Positions 48,634 through 57,887 of a stretch of 64,000 nucleotides of DNA are shown here, piece by piece. Source of the DNA: Nageia nagi (Eukaryota > Pinophyta); NCBI GenBank assembly GCA_050084985.1, contig JBITNC010000001.1:61690001-61754000 (forward strand), written 5' to 3'. The notes beneath the pieces are model-generated. The model had not been told where the DNA came from. It made no database searches and was given only the letters and a program-made list of their open reading frames with translations. Made by a program: the position numbers and the translations under genes. Position 1 is the stretch's first letter; each line of letters starts with the position of its first letter.

Positions 48634-50015
48634 TTGACCGAGTTCCGGAAGAAATGACGTCAGCGATTTCGAGCTTTCACTCAAAACCGGAGTCCAGAAG
48701 TGATGAGGTCAGCAAGGAGCGATCAAAGAGCCGGAGCCAAGAGAGTAAAACATTCCGGAAGCAAGAGATGACATCACCAGGAGAACGATGCTCACATTTG
48801 TGAATACAACCGGCGTCCGGAAGAAATGAGGTCAGCAAAGAGTGATAAAAGAGTCCGGAGGTAAAAGTCCGGAAATGATGACATCATAAGGAAAGAGTTA
48901 TACTCTGTTTCCGGAGTCCGGAAGTGATGACATCATGGTGCAAGTGTTCAAAGGTCCGGAGATAAAGGTCCGGAGATAAAGGTCCGGAGACAAAAGTCCG
49001 GAGGTCAAGATCCGGAGATAAACGTCCGGAGATAAAAATCCGGAGATACACGTCTGAAGATAAAAGTCCAGAAATGATGACGTCATGCGAAAAGCGTTAT
49101 ACTCTATTTCCGGAGTCCGGAGGATGATGACATCACGATGTATACAGAAAACATCCGGTAAGCTAGGAAAGAGTCCGGAACAATCAGAAATACCATTATG
49201 AAGGAGAGAAGAGTCCGGAATCGTAAGAAATACCATAATGAAGAATAAAAGAGTCCGGAATTAGCTGAAATCCATGGAGAAAGAAGTATACCTGTCTAAA
49301 CAACTCTGTTTGAGAAATGAAAGCGTTCGTCAGTTACAAACAAGGATTCTGTTGATAACGTATAATGGTAGGAACAGTTTCCTGGAGTGTTATTGATGCG
49401 TAACGGTTAAGTACAGGAATAATGTGAAAAATGGATGTAAGAAAAGGAGCAGAGAGTTGCAGTGTGAACAGTGTAGACATGGCAAGAAGTAATGAGTGCA
49501 CAGCTCGAGGAGAGAAGTAGCTGAGATTACACAGCTGGAGGATAATGCAAGTTATGATTGCACAGCTCGAGGAGAAAGGAAGTTATGAGTGCACAGCTCG
49601 AGAAAAGCAGTAGTTGAGATTGCACAGCTTGAGGAGAGAAGAAGTAATGAGTGCACAGCTTAAGGATAGAAGAAGTTATGAGTGCACAGCTCGAGGAGAG
49701 TAGTAGCTGAGAGTTTACAGCTAAAGGAATAAGTGAAGCAAGTAGTGGTACATGCAGATATAAGAGTTGGTTTCTAGGTGTAAAATTAGTGGAATGAAAA
49801 GGGGTGAATAGAGGCGAAGTGTGTGCAGAGTGTGTGAAGAGAAGTGCGAAAAGTAAAGTATGAAAACGCAGGTAATCGCATGAATGTGGTGAGCAGAGAA
49901 GTGAGTGAAAGCAAGTGCTGTGTGTAAAGTGAAATATCCAAAGTGTATGAAGTGAGCATTAGAGCTAGACCATTGAGGGTCTTCTAAAACAGAATCTTTT
50001 CTCCATTTGGATGTT

Positions 50016-50225
50016 CTATCAAGTTGGTGCTTGATAGCTGGAGTTGGTGCTCCAAGCAGTCGGTGCTGCTAATTCTAAAGTGGTAGTTGGTGCTACCCTT
50101 CACAGTTGGTGCTGTGAATTTGAGAGCTGGAGTGGATTTGAGAGCTGGAGTTGGTGCTCCAAGCAGTAGGTGCTGCTATTCTCAAAGTGGTAGTTGGTGC
50201 TACCCTTCACAGTTGGTGCTGTGAA
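50016..50225 (+). repeat. Nine hairpins with constant loop TTGGTG in D LTR
   Basis: Loops at 50024, 50044, 50060, 50087, 50106, 50151, 50167, 50194 and 50213. Stems in order: CTATCAAG/CTTGATAG, TGGAG/CTCCA, AGCAG/CTGCT, GGTAG/CTACC, TTCACAG/CTGTGAA, then TGGAG, AGCAG, GGTAG and TTCACAG again. Loops are TTGGTG except TCGGTG (third) and TAGGTG (seventh). The last eight form two rounds of the same four stems. Repeated at 57447-57656. Confidence 0.9.
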
Positions 50226-50454
50226 TCTGTAAGCTTTCTTTAATGGCTGGATTTGGATTGGTGTCCAAGCAGTCATTTTCGGGGATGTAGCCAAACTGGT
50301 GAACCTCGTTACATCTGGTGTTGTGTGATATACTGGTGTGCTTACTCATTTTCTCTAGCTTTTAATCTATCATTATTAAAGAAGATTGGATAGTGATAAT
50401 TTTTATATACACTGATTCCACCCCCCCTCTCAGTGTCACTCGAAGAACAACAAT

Positions 50455-50470
50455 TGGTATCAGAGCGAGG
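50455..50470 (+). promoter_or_regulatory. Primer-binding site of element D
   Basis: TGGTATCAGAGCGAGG, two bases after the LTR end. The first 12 bases match the 3' end of plant initiator tRNA-Met, the usual copia primer. Confidence 0.95.
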
Positions 50471-50516
50471 TTCCTAAGTAAGCTATAACAGCTAAGGAGA
50501 TCCGGACAGTGACACT

Positions 50517-53500
50517 ATGGCAAGCGGAGAAGGTTTCTCATCTAACAAGGCACCACTCTTTGATGGAACCAATTATGGGTTCTGGAAAATTCGGATGAAG
50601 ACTTATCTCAGTGCATTGGGTTTTGGTACTTGGGATGCCGTTAAAAGGGGTTACACTCCTCCTCCTACTGGTCCATCAGATGAAGCAGAAAGAAAGGCAT
50701 TTGAATATGATGCCAAAGCACGAAACGCTCTAATGTGTGGTCTTGTGGACAGCGAACTGGTAAAAGTTATGGCATGCAAGTCCGCTAAAGAAATATGGAG
50801 TAAATTGAAAAGCATTCACGAGGGAGATGACAAAGTCAAGGAAGCAAAACTCCAAACACATAGAGCTCAATTCGAAGGTCTAAAGATGAATGAAGATGAA
50901 ACCATTGAAGCCTACATGCTAAGAGTAAATGAAATTACTAATGCGATCAGAGGCCTTGGAGAAGAGATTGAAGATCATGTCATCGTGAAAAAGGTACTGC
51001 GATCTCTCACTTCTCGTTTTGATTCAAAAGTGTCTGCTATTGAAGAAGCAAAAGATTTGAAAACTTTTAGCATGGATGAATTGCATGGATCGCTAACTAC
51101 TTATGAAATGAGGATTGGAAAAACAAAACATTCAGAAAAGGAAGCAGCGTTTAAGACCAGTAGCAGTAACAACGCCAGAGAAGATTCTGACGATGAGGAA
51201 CAATCGGATGAAGCAGAAGCAAACTTCATTAGAAAGCTAAAAAGGGGAAAAGGTAAGTATAAAGGCAAGCTGCCTTTTAAATGTTTTAATTGTGGTGGTA
51301 TTGGTCACTTTATCTCAAAATGTCCATATAGAAAAACTGATAAAGATGATCAAGAATCGTATTTTGAGAAAAATCGCAAGATGAAATCTCAGGCTCGAAA
51401 TAGAAAGTCAAATAGACAGAGCCTCTTATCTAGAAATGAAGGCTCCACTAATGATGATTCCAGTAACGAATCAGAAAAGGAATATAATGAGTCATTATTT
51501 ATGGCGTTTGAAGAAAAACTGAATGTAAATAATCAAAATGACCAAAAACATAAGAAGGAAGAGACAGATGAAGAAGATGACTGTGAAGTTGAGATTGATA
51601 TTGAAGAAGAACTAATGACAGCATTGAATGAATTGAATAAAGAAGTGAAGAAAAATAAGATACTCTCAAAAAGGTGTGATGATGCAAGTACTACTGTAGA
51701 AAACCTAAAAATAGAAGTCGAAGAATCCAAGAGGATAAATGAGAGTTTGGAGGAACAGCTTCTCGAGAAAGTTAAGAGTTGTAGTAAGCTCGAAGAAGAA
51801 ATAACTGGGCTACGTGCACAACTAGAGGAAGTAACCAAGAAAATCAGTTCCTTTGAATATCTAGAAGGAAGGTCGACCAAACTTAGCGAAATCATCAACA
51901 GTCAAAGAATGTTTTCGGATAAATCTGGTCTGGGATATGAACAAGGACAATCTTCCAGTAACATAAAAGAGGAAAACACAAAAGAAGCCAAGAAAAGGGA
52001 AGGTAGCCCAGAACTGAAGAATGATGGCTTCACTCAAGTGCAGTCCAGAAGAAGACCCTATGCAGGACAAAGAAAAACTCAGCAACGTAATAATTACATC
52101 CATTCCTTCAATGGATACTGTTTCAAATGCAATGCATATGGGCACAAAATTTCTGAATGTAAATACAATATCAAACCAAGAACCTTTGTTACAAGGAATG
52201 CATTCGGTCCATTAATGGAGTATCCTGTTAAGTGTTACAACTGTCATAAATATGGACACATTGCCAGATTTTGCAGAGTTAATCATGGCATGAGATTCTT
52301 CCCACGGAGACAACTTCCTTCCGTAAGACAGAATAAACAGTTTCAGCGCAGTCTTCCACAGAAAGAAGAAAAGTGTAATAAGAAACAAGGAGCTGAAACA
52401 AAAGTAAAACAAGTCTGGAAAGAAAAGGGGAAACTCAAAAAGGACAAAGAGTCTTTAATTGTTCAAACTGCATTGAAAGCTCAAGACAAACCTTCACCAT
52501 GGATATTAGACAGCGGATGCTCAAGTCACATGACAGGTGACAAAAAGAAATTCCAAAAACTACAAGAATATGAAGGTGGGTCAGTTAGATTTGGAAATAA
52601 TGATGGCGCACAAATTATCGGCAAAGGGTCTGTCAAAATAAATGACGGCAACATCAGATCCGAAGAAGTACTGTTTGTTGTGGGACTGAGGCACAACTTG
52701 TTAAGCGTCAGTCAAATATGTGATAAAGGACATGATGTAATTTTCAAAAGCCATGGTTGTGAGATCCGAAGGGCAAACAGTGGTAGACTGATAGCAGTCG
52801 GTACAAGAACCAGCGGGAATCTATACACCTTATCAGATGTATCAGAAGGATCATGTCTATTAGGCAAAGAGAGTGATGATTGGTTATGGCATAAGAGATT
52901 GGGACACATCTGTTTTAAAAACTTGATGAATATTTGCTCCAAAAGAGCGGTAAGAGATATGCCCCGTATTAGCACACCAGTAAATGATATCTGTGATTCA
53001 TGCCAAAAGGGAAAACAAACACGGACAAAGTTCAAAGTAAAAGAGTATCACACAAGAAAACCATTGGAGATTGTTCACACTGACTTATGTGGACCAATGA
53101 GAACACAAAGCTTCAATGGAGATAAGTATTTTATTCTATTCATTGATGATTATTCAAGAATGACTTGGGTGCAATTCTTGAAACATAAATCTGAAGCTTT
53201 TGAAATGTTCAAAGCATTTAAAAACCAAGTAGAAAATCAAATGGAAAGGAAAATTAAGTGTCTTCGCTCAGACAGGGGAGGTGAGTTCACCTCTGATGAG
53301 TTTAATGAGTTTTGCATACGACATGGAATAAAAAGGCAATTCTCTGCAGCCAGAACTCCACAACAAAATGGAGTAGTTGAAAGGAAAAATAGAACTGTAC
53401 AAGAAATGGCTCGAACCATGTTGATAGAAAGCAAGGTCGCTGATAAGTTTTGGAAAGAAGCAGTGCATACTGCAGTACATATTCAAAATAGATGTATGAT

Positions 53501-54362
53501 GCGACCACATGAGGACAGAACACCATATGAATTATGGTTTGGAAGAAGAGCTACAGTAAAGCATTTCAGGATCTTTGGCAGTAAATGCTACATCAAAAGA
53601 ACAGAGAAAAACTTAGGAAAGTTTGAGGACAGATCAGACGAAGGTATCTTTCTTGGCTATTCTTCAAAGAGCAAAGCGTACAGGTGCTACAATAAAAGGA
53701 CAAAAACAATTGTTGATAGTGCTGATGTTCGTGTTGATGAGCAAAGAAATCTACCTAAGAGAAATGATGATGAAAATCTTCCTGATTATCAAGATCCAAT
53801 TGAAGAAGATAAGCAGAAGAAAAACAAATCTAAGCCTGCCGTACAGCAATCACAAGGAAAGAAACCAGAAGACTCAAATCCGCCAAGTAACCCAGATAAT
53901 GATTCAGAGAATGAGGCGGAAGAAGATGAACATTCAAAAACTCCACCAAAGAGATGGCACAAGGATCATCCACAAGAACAAATCATCGGTGAGTTTCAGA
54001 CAGGCATTCAGACTCGCAGAGGGGTCTCACACACCTACTCTCTCCTGTCCAGCATAGAGCCCAAGAATGTCTCAGAAGCCAGCCAAGATGAAAGCTGGAT
54101 GAGAGCAATGGAGGAAGAACTCACTCAGATTGAAAAGAATGAAACATGGGAACTCGTTCCCAGACCAGCCAACAAAAATGTGATTGGCACAAAGTGGGTC
54201 TTTCGTAATAAGATGAATGAAGAAGGGAAAGTGGTTCGAAATAAAGCTAGACTTGTTTGCAAGGGATATGCTCAAGTTGAAGGGATTGACTTTGAAGAAA
54301 CCTTTGCACCAGTAGCCAGATTAGAAGCCATTCGCATGTTTTTTAGCCTTTGCAGTGTATAA
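50517..54362 (+). CDS. Element D gag-pol, first part: gag, protease, integrase, start of RT
   Basis: 1,281 codons from an ATG 47 bp after the PBS. Residues about 10-230: copia gag ([18 protein letters not shown]). First zinc knuckle CX2CX4HX4C from C256. About 340-460: acidic then coiled-coil region, ending [20 protein letters not shown], common in plant copia gag. Second and third knuckles from C535 and C573. Protease [11 protein letters not shown], catalytic D665. Integrase zinc domain from about H792 to CDSCQKGK; catalytic D856, D919 and E955 (D-35-E). RT begins near residue 1190 ([20 protein letters not shown]) and is cut by a frameshift in a six-T run at 54339-54344. No stop separates gag from pol, so one polyprotein is expected. 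The early stop removes RT and RNase H from this frame. Confidence 0.95.
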   Translation: MASGEGFSSNKAPLFDGTNYGFWKIRMKTYLSALGFGTWDAVKRGYTPPPTGPSDEAERKAFEYDAKARNALMCGLVDSELVKVMACKSAKEIWSKLKSIHEGDDKVKEAKLQTHRAQFEGLKMNEDETIEAYMLRVNEITNAIRGLGEEIEDHVIVKKVLRSLTSRFDSKVSAIEEAKDLKTFSMDELHGSLTTYEMRIGKTKHSEKEAAFKTSSSNNAREDSDDEEQSDEAEANFIRKLKRGKGKYKGKLPFKCFNCGGIGHFISKCPYRKTDKDDQESYFEKNRKMKSQARNRKSNRQSLLSRNEGSTNDDSSNESEKEYNESLFMAFEEKLNVNNQNDQKHKKEETDEEDDCEVEIDIEEELMTALNELNKEVKKNKILSKRCDDASTTVENLKIEVEESKRINESLEEQLLEKVKSCSKLEEEITGLRAQLEEVTKKISSFEYLEGRSTKLSEIINSQRMFSDKSGLGYEQGQSSSNIKEENTKEAKKREGSPELKNDGFTQVQSRRRPYAGQRKTQQRNNYIHSFNGYCFKCNAYGHKISECKYNIKPRTFVTRNAFGPLMEYPVKCYNCHKYGHIARFCRVNHGMRFFPRRQLPSVRQNKQFQRSLPQKEEKCNKKQGAETKVKQVWKEKGKLKKDKESLIVQTALKAQDKPSPWILDSGCSSHMTGDKKKFQKLQEYEGGSVRFGNNDGAQIIGKGSVKINDGNIRSEEVLFVVGLRHNLLSVSQICDKGHDVIFKSHGCEIRRANSGRLIAVGTRTSGNLYTLSDVSEGSCLLGKESDDWLWHKRLGHICFKNLMNICSKRAVRDMPRISTPVNDICDSCQKGKQTRTKFKVKEYHTRKPLEIVHTDLCGPMRTQSFNGDKYFILFIDDYSRMTWVQFLKHKSEAFEMFKAFKNQVENQMERKIKCLRSDRGGEFTSDEFNEFCIRHGIKRQFSAARTPQQNGVVERKNRTVQEMARTMLIESKVADKFWKEAVHTAVHIQNRCMMRPHEDRTPYELWFGRRATVKHFRIFGSKCYIKRTEKNLGKFEDRSDEGIFLGYSSKSKAYRCYNKRTKTIVDSADVRVDEQRNLPKRNDDENLPDYQDPIEEDKQKKNKSKPAVQQSQGKKPEDSNPPSNPDNDSENEAEEDEHSKTPPKRWHKDHPQEQIIGEFQTGIQTRRGVSHTYSLLSSIEPKNVSEASQDESWMRAMEEELTQIEKNETWELVPRPANKNVIGTKWVFRNKMNEEGKVVRNKARLVCKGYAQVEGIDFEETFAPVARLEAIRMFFSLCSV

Positions 54363-54406
54363 AGACTTCACAGTGTATCAAATGGATGTAAAATCAGCCT
54401 TTCTAA
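54363..54406 (+). pseudogene. Frame-shifted RT segment of element D
   Basis: Between the T-run near 54340 and the AG-repeat near 54461 the RT continues in a third frame ([20 protein letters not shown] is readable there). The two breaks are each consistent with one extra base, in a homopolymer and in an AGAG repeat respectively. Both are places where sequencing or replication slips. Confidence 0.8.
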
Positions 54407-55594
54407 ATGGCAAAATTGAAGAAGAAGTCTATGTTGAACAGCCAGATGGTTTCCAATTGGAGAGAGGATCCTAATCTGGTATGCAAACTAAAGAAGGCTC
54501 TGTATGGTTTGAAACAGGCACCCCGAGCATGGTACTCCAGACTTGATGCATATCTTCAGCAGCAAGGCTTTAGAAAAGGGAGAGTGGATAGCAATCTATA
54601 CATTAAATCAGAAAAAGGAAATCAGCTAATCGTTGTTGTCTATGTAGATGATATAATTTTTGGAGGAAGCAAGAATGAGCTGTGTAAACATCTTGCCGAC
54701 AACATGCAAACAGAATTTGAAATGTCCATGATAGGTGAGCTTGCATTCTTTCTTGGCCTGCAAATCAATCAGTTAAAGAATGGCATGTTCATTTCTCAAA
54801 CCAAATATGTTAAGGAGATGCTGAAAAAGTTCACTATGGAAGACTGTAAACCTGTGAGCACTCCTATGACAACAGGCTGCAAATTAAGCAAGAATGACAA
54901 AGCAACAACAGTAGATCAAACACAGTACAGGTCAATGATAGGAAGTTTGTTATATTTGACAGCTACTAGACCAGACATTCTTCAAGCTGTATGTATGGTT
55001 GCTCGATTTCAAGAAAATCCCAAAGAGACCCATGTTACTGCAGTAAAGAGAATCTTCAGATACCTCAAAGGAACAGTAGAATATGGCTTATGGTATCCCA
55101 GAGGAAAGAACTTTACACTTACTGCTTTTTCAGATGCAGACTGGGCAGGATGCGTGGATGATAGGAAGAGCACCAGCGGAGGAGCATTTTATTTGGGTAA
55201 TAATCTTGTTAGCTGGCACAGTAAAAAGCAAGACTCTGTATCCCTATCTACAGCGGAAGCAGAGTATATAGCCGCAACTTCTTGCTGCACACAGGTGCTA
55301 TGGATGAAGCAAATGCTCAATGATTTTGGTATACAGATTAACGAGCCCATATCTGTTCAGTGTGATAACACGAGTGCAATCAATATATCCAAAAATCCCG
55401 TTATGCACTCACGCACAAAGCATATTGCAATCAGATATCACTTTCTCAAAGAAAAAGTGGCGCAAGGAGAAGTACAGTTAGATTTTGTCCCAACCACAGA
55501 GCAAGTAGCCGACATTTTTACAAAGCCCTTGTCCAAGGACGTCTTCGAATATCTACGAACCAAGCTAGGAGTTGCTGTCTTGCCCAAGCATTAG
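54407..55594 (+). CDS. Element D pol, second part: reverse transcriptase and RNase H
   Basis: The reading frame is intact from about 54461 to the TAG at 55592; the first 18 or so codons of the 395 are out of the true frame. RT motifs: [30 protein letters not shown] (catalytic YVDD near 54643-54665), [25 protein letters not shown]. RNase [11 protein letters not shown] (first catalytic D), [10 protein letters not shown] (E), VQCDNTSAI (D) and [11 protein letters not shown], ending [10 protein letters not shown]. The end of copia pol is complete. Copies the element RNA and removes it. Confidence 0.93.
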   Translation: MAKLKKKSMLNSQMVSNWREDPNLVCKLKKALYGLKQAPRAWYSRLDAYLQQQGFRKGRVDSNLYIKSEKGNQLIVVVYVDDIIFGGSKNELCKHLADNMQTEFEMSMIGELAFFLGLQINQLKNGMFISQTKYVKEMLKKFTMEDCKPVSTPMTTGCKLSKNDKATTVDQTQYRSMIGSLLYLTATRPDILQAVCMVARFQENPKETHVTAVKRIFRYLKGTVEYGLWYPRGKNFTLTAFSDADWAGCVDDRKSTSGGAFYLGNNLVSWHSKKQDSVSLSTAEAEYIAATSCCTQVLWMKQMLNDFGIQINEPISVQCDNTSAINISKNPVMHSRTKHIAIRYHFLKEKVAQGEVQLDFVPTTEQVADIFTKPLSKDVFEYLRTKLGVAVLPKH

Positions 55595-55795
55595 CTGGCT
55601 CGGAACGTCGCCTTCTCAGGGGGAGTACTTATTTTTTCTTTTCTATATCCTATGTTCACTCCTAATTTCCTGAGAATGTAGTGTATGGACTCAGGGGGAG
55701 TCTGTCAATGCCCTTTGTTATTGTTGACAAAGGGGGAGAAGTGTCCTGAATTTGGTATCTGATCAAGTGGTGTTAATAGTGTTGCCAACAATTCC
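55595..55795 (+). other. Element D 3' untranslated segment with repeated polypurine tracts
   Basis: The sequence has CAGGGGGAGT at 55617, CAGGGGGAGT at 55692 and AAAGGGGGAGA at about 55729, before the functional tract at 55796. No ORF. Extra tracts of this kind could act as additional plus-strand primers; that is an inference. Confidence 0.7.
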
Positions 55796-55806
55796 AAAGG
55801 GGGAGA
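55796..55806 (+). promoter_or_regulatory. Polypurine tract of element D
   Basis: AAAGGGGGAGA, one base before the 3' LTR. Typical copia plus-strand primer. Confidence 0.95.
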
Positions 55807-55807
55807 T

Positions 55808-57882
55808 TGTTGAAGGATGTGTAACTGAGAAGTGTGATTGTAATTGTTGTCAACAAGATATTGATCGGGTTCCGGAGGATTAACTAAGTTCCGGAAGTGA
55901 AGCGAGACTGTTTGATCGAGTTCCGGAGGATTAACTAAGTTCCGGAAGTGAAGCGAGACTGTTTGATCGAGTTCCGGAGGATTACCTAAGTTCCGGAAGT
56001 GAAGCGAGACTGTTTGATCGGGTTCCGGAGGTCTAACTGTGTTCCGGAAGAGAAGTGTGATTGGTTGACCGAGTTCCGGAAGAAATGACGTCAGCGATTT
56101 CGAGCTTTCACTCAAAACCGGAGTCCAGAAGTGATGAGGTCAGCAAGGAGCGATCAAAGAGCCGGAGCCAAGAGAGTAAAACATTCCGGAAGCAAGAGAT
56201 GACGTCACCAGGAGAACGATGCTCACATTTGTGAATACAACCGGCGTCCGGAAGAAATGAGGTCAGCAAAGAGTGATAAAAGAGTCCGGAGGTAAAAGTC
56301 CGGAAATGATGACATCATAAGGAAAGAGTTATACTCTGTTTCCGGAGTCCGGAAGTGATGACATCATGGTGCAAGTGTTCAAAGGTCCGGAGATAAAGGT
56401 CCGGAGATAAAGGTCCGGAGACAAAAGTCCGGAGGTCAAGATCCGGAGATAAACGTCCGGAGATAAAAATCCGGAGATACACGTCTGAAGATAAAAGTCC
56501 AGAAATGATGACGTCATGCGAAAAGCGTTATACTCTATTTCCGGAGTCCGGAGGATGATGACATCACGATGTATACAGAAAACATCCGGTAAGCTAGGAA
56601 AGAGTCCGGAACAATCAGAAATACCATTATGAAGGAGAGAAGAGTCCGGAATCGTAAGAAATACCATAATGAAGAATAAAAGAGTCCGGAATTAGCTGAA
56701 ATCCATGGAGAAAGAAGTATACCTGTCTAAACAACTCTGTTTGAGAAATGAAAGCGTTCGTCAGTTACAAACAAGGATTCTGTTGATAACGTATAATGGT
56801 AGGAACAGTTTCCTGGAGTGTTATTGATGCGTAACGGTTAAGTACAGGAATAATGTGAAAAATGGATGTAAGAAAAGGAGCAGAGAGTTGCAGTGTGAAC
56901 AGTGTAGACATGGCAAGAAGTAATGAGTGCACAGCTCGAGGAGAGAAGTAGCTGAGATTACACAGCTGGAGGATAATGCAAGTTATGATTGCACAGCTCG
57001 AGGAGAAAGGAAGTTATGAGTGCACAGCTCGAGAAAAGCAGTAGTTGAGATTGCACAGCTTGAGGAGAGAAGAAGTAATGAGTGCACAGCTTAAGGATAG
57101 AAGAAGTTATGAGTGCACAGCTCGAGGAGAGTAGTAGCTGAGAGTTTACAGCTAAAGGAATAAGTGAAGCAAGTAGTGGTACATGCAGATATAAGAGTTG
57201 GTTTCTAGGTGTAAAATTAGTGGAATGAAAAGGGGTGAATAGAGGCGAAGTGTGTGCAGAGTGTGTGAAGAGAAGTGCGAAAAGTAAAGTATGAAAACGC
57301 AGGTAATCGCATGAATGTGGTGAGCAGAGAAGTGAGTGAAAGCAAGTGCTGTGTGTAAAGTGAAATATCCAAAGTGTATGAAGTGAGCATTAGAGCTAGA
57401 CCATTGAGGGTCTTCTAAAACAGAATCTTTTCTCCATTTGGATGTTCTATCAAGTTGGTGCTTGATAGCTGGAGTTGGTGCTCCAAGCAGTCGGTGCTGC
57501 TAATTCTAAAGTGGTAGTTGGTGCTACCCTTCACAGTTGGTGCTGTGAATTTGAGAGCTGGAGTGGATTTGAGAGCTGGAGTTGGTGCTCCAAGCAGTAG
57601 GTGCTGCTATTCTCAAAGTGGTAGTTGGTGCTACCCTTCACAGTTGGTGCTGTGAATCTGTAAGCTTTCTTTAATGGCTGGATTTGGATTGGTGTCCAAG
57701 CAGTCATTTTCGGGGATGTAGCCAAACTGGTGAACCTCGTTACATCTGGTGTTGTGTGATATACTGGTGTGCTTACTCATTTTCTCTAGCTTTTAATCTA
57801 TCATTATTAAAGAAGATTGGATAGTGATAATTTTTATATACACTGATTCACCCCCCCTCTCAGTGTCACTCGAAGAACAACA
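55808..57882 (+). repeat. Element D 3' LTR
   Basis: 2,075 bp, partner of 48377-50452 at a constant offset of 7,431 bases with three differences. One of them turns the TGACATCA at 48769 into TGACGTCA here. Confidence 0.97.
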
Positions 57883-57887
57883 CCCTT
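57883..57887. repeat. Target-site duplication of element D, right copy (CCCTT)
   Basis: See 48372-48376. Confidence 0.95.

Larger units (their letters stand above)
48377..50452 (+). repeat. Element D 5' LTR, with four internal tandem arrays
   Basis: Unusually structured. (i) 48430-48633: three exact 51-bp units plus a diverged fourth, each with two TTCCGGA. (ii) About 48951-49045: seven units of about 14 bp, such as AGATAAAGGTCCGG. (iii) About 49490-49720: about seven units of about 30 bp built on GTGCACAGCTCGAGGAG. (iv) 50016-50225: nine small hairpins. Possible TATA boxes are GATATAAGAG (about 49757) and TTTATATACAC (about 50402); I cannot choose between them. Minus-strand open frames here (for example 48355-48684) are products of the tandem repeats. 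Confidence 0.95.
48377..57882 (+). mobile_element. Element D: nearly intact, recently inserted Ty1/copia retrotransposon, 9,506 bp
   Basis: LTRs 48377-50452 (2,076 bp) and 55808-57882 (2,075 bp) begin TGTTGAAG and end ACAACA. By eye they differ at three places only: 48624 T versus 56055 G, 48773 A versus 56204 G, and one extra C near 50418. CCCTT target duplication, tRNA-Met PBS at 50455, PPT at 55796. Gag-pol runs from 50517 to 55594 and is broken by two one-base insertions. D is much richer in CG than its surroundings, as expected for a copy too young to have decayed. Confidence 0.97.

Noticed and set aside
48355-48684. Minus-strand ORF with repeated VSLHFRNL-type units, and its twin at 55705-56115
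   Set aside because: It is the antisense reading of the 51-bp LTR repeat (a multiple of three), so the frame stays open by arithmetic and not by selection.
48898-49236. Minus-strand ORF of 112 codons in the D LTR (also 56329-56667)
   Set aside because: It falls across the short TCCGGA arrays. The repeated YLRTFISG-like phrases mirror the DNA repeat. No family resemblance.
53237-53526. Three overlapping minus-strand ORFs in the D integrase
   Set aside because: Shadows of the intact plus-strand gag-pol frame.
53623-54057. Plus-strand 144-codon ORF in another frame of D
   Set aside because: Overlaps the lysine-rich integrase tail in gag-pol; composition reflects AAA/AGA codons read out of frame.
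54330-54470. Programmed frameshifting between integrase and RT in D
   Set aside because: Two shifts in the same direction 120 bp apart in the middle of a domain do not match any known retrotransposon recoding site; slippage mutations or sequence errors are simpler.
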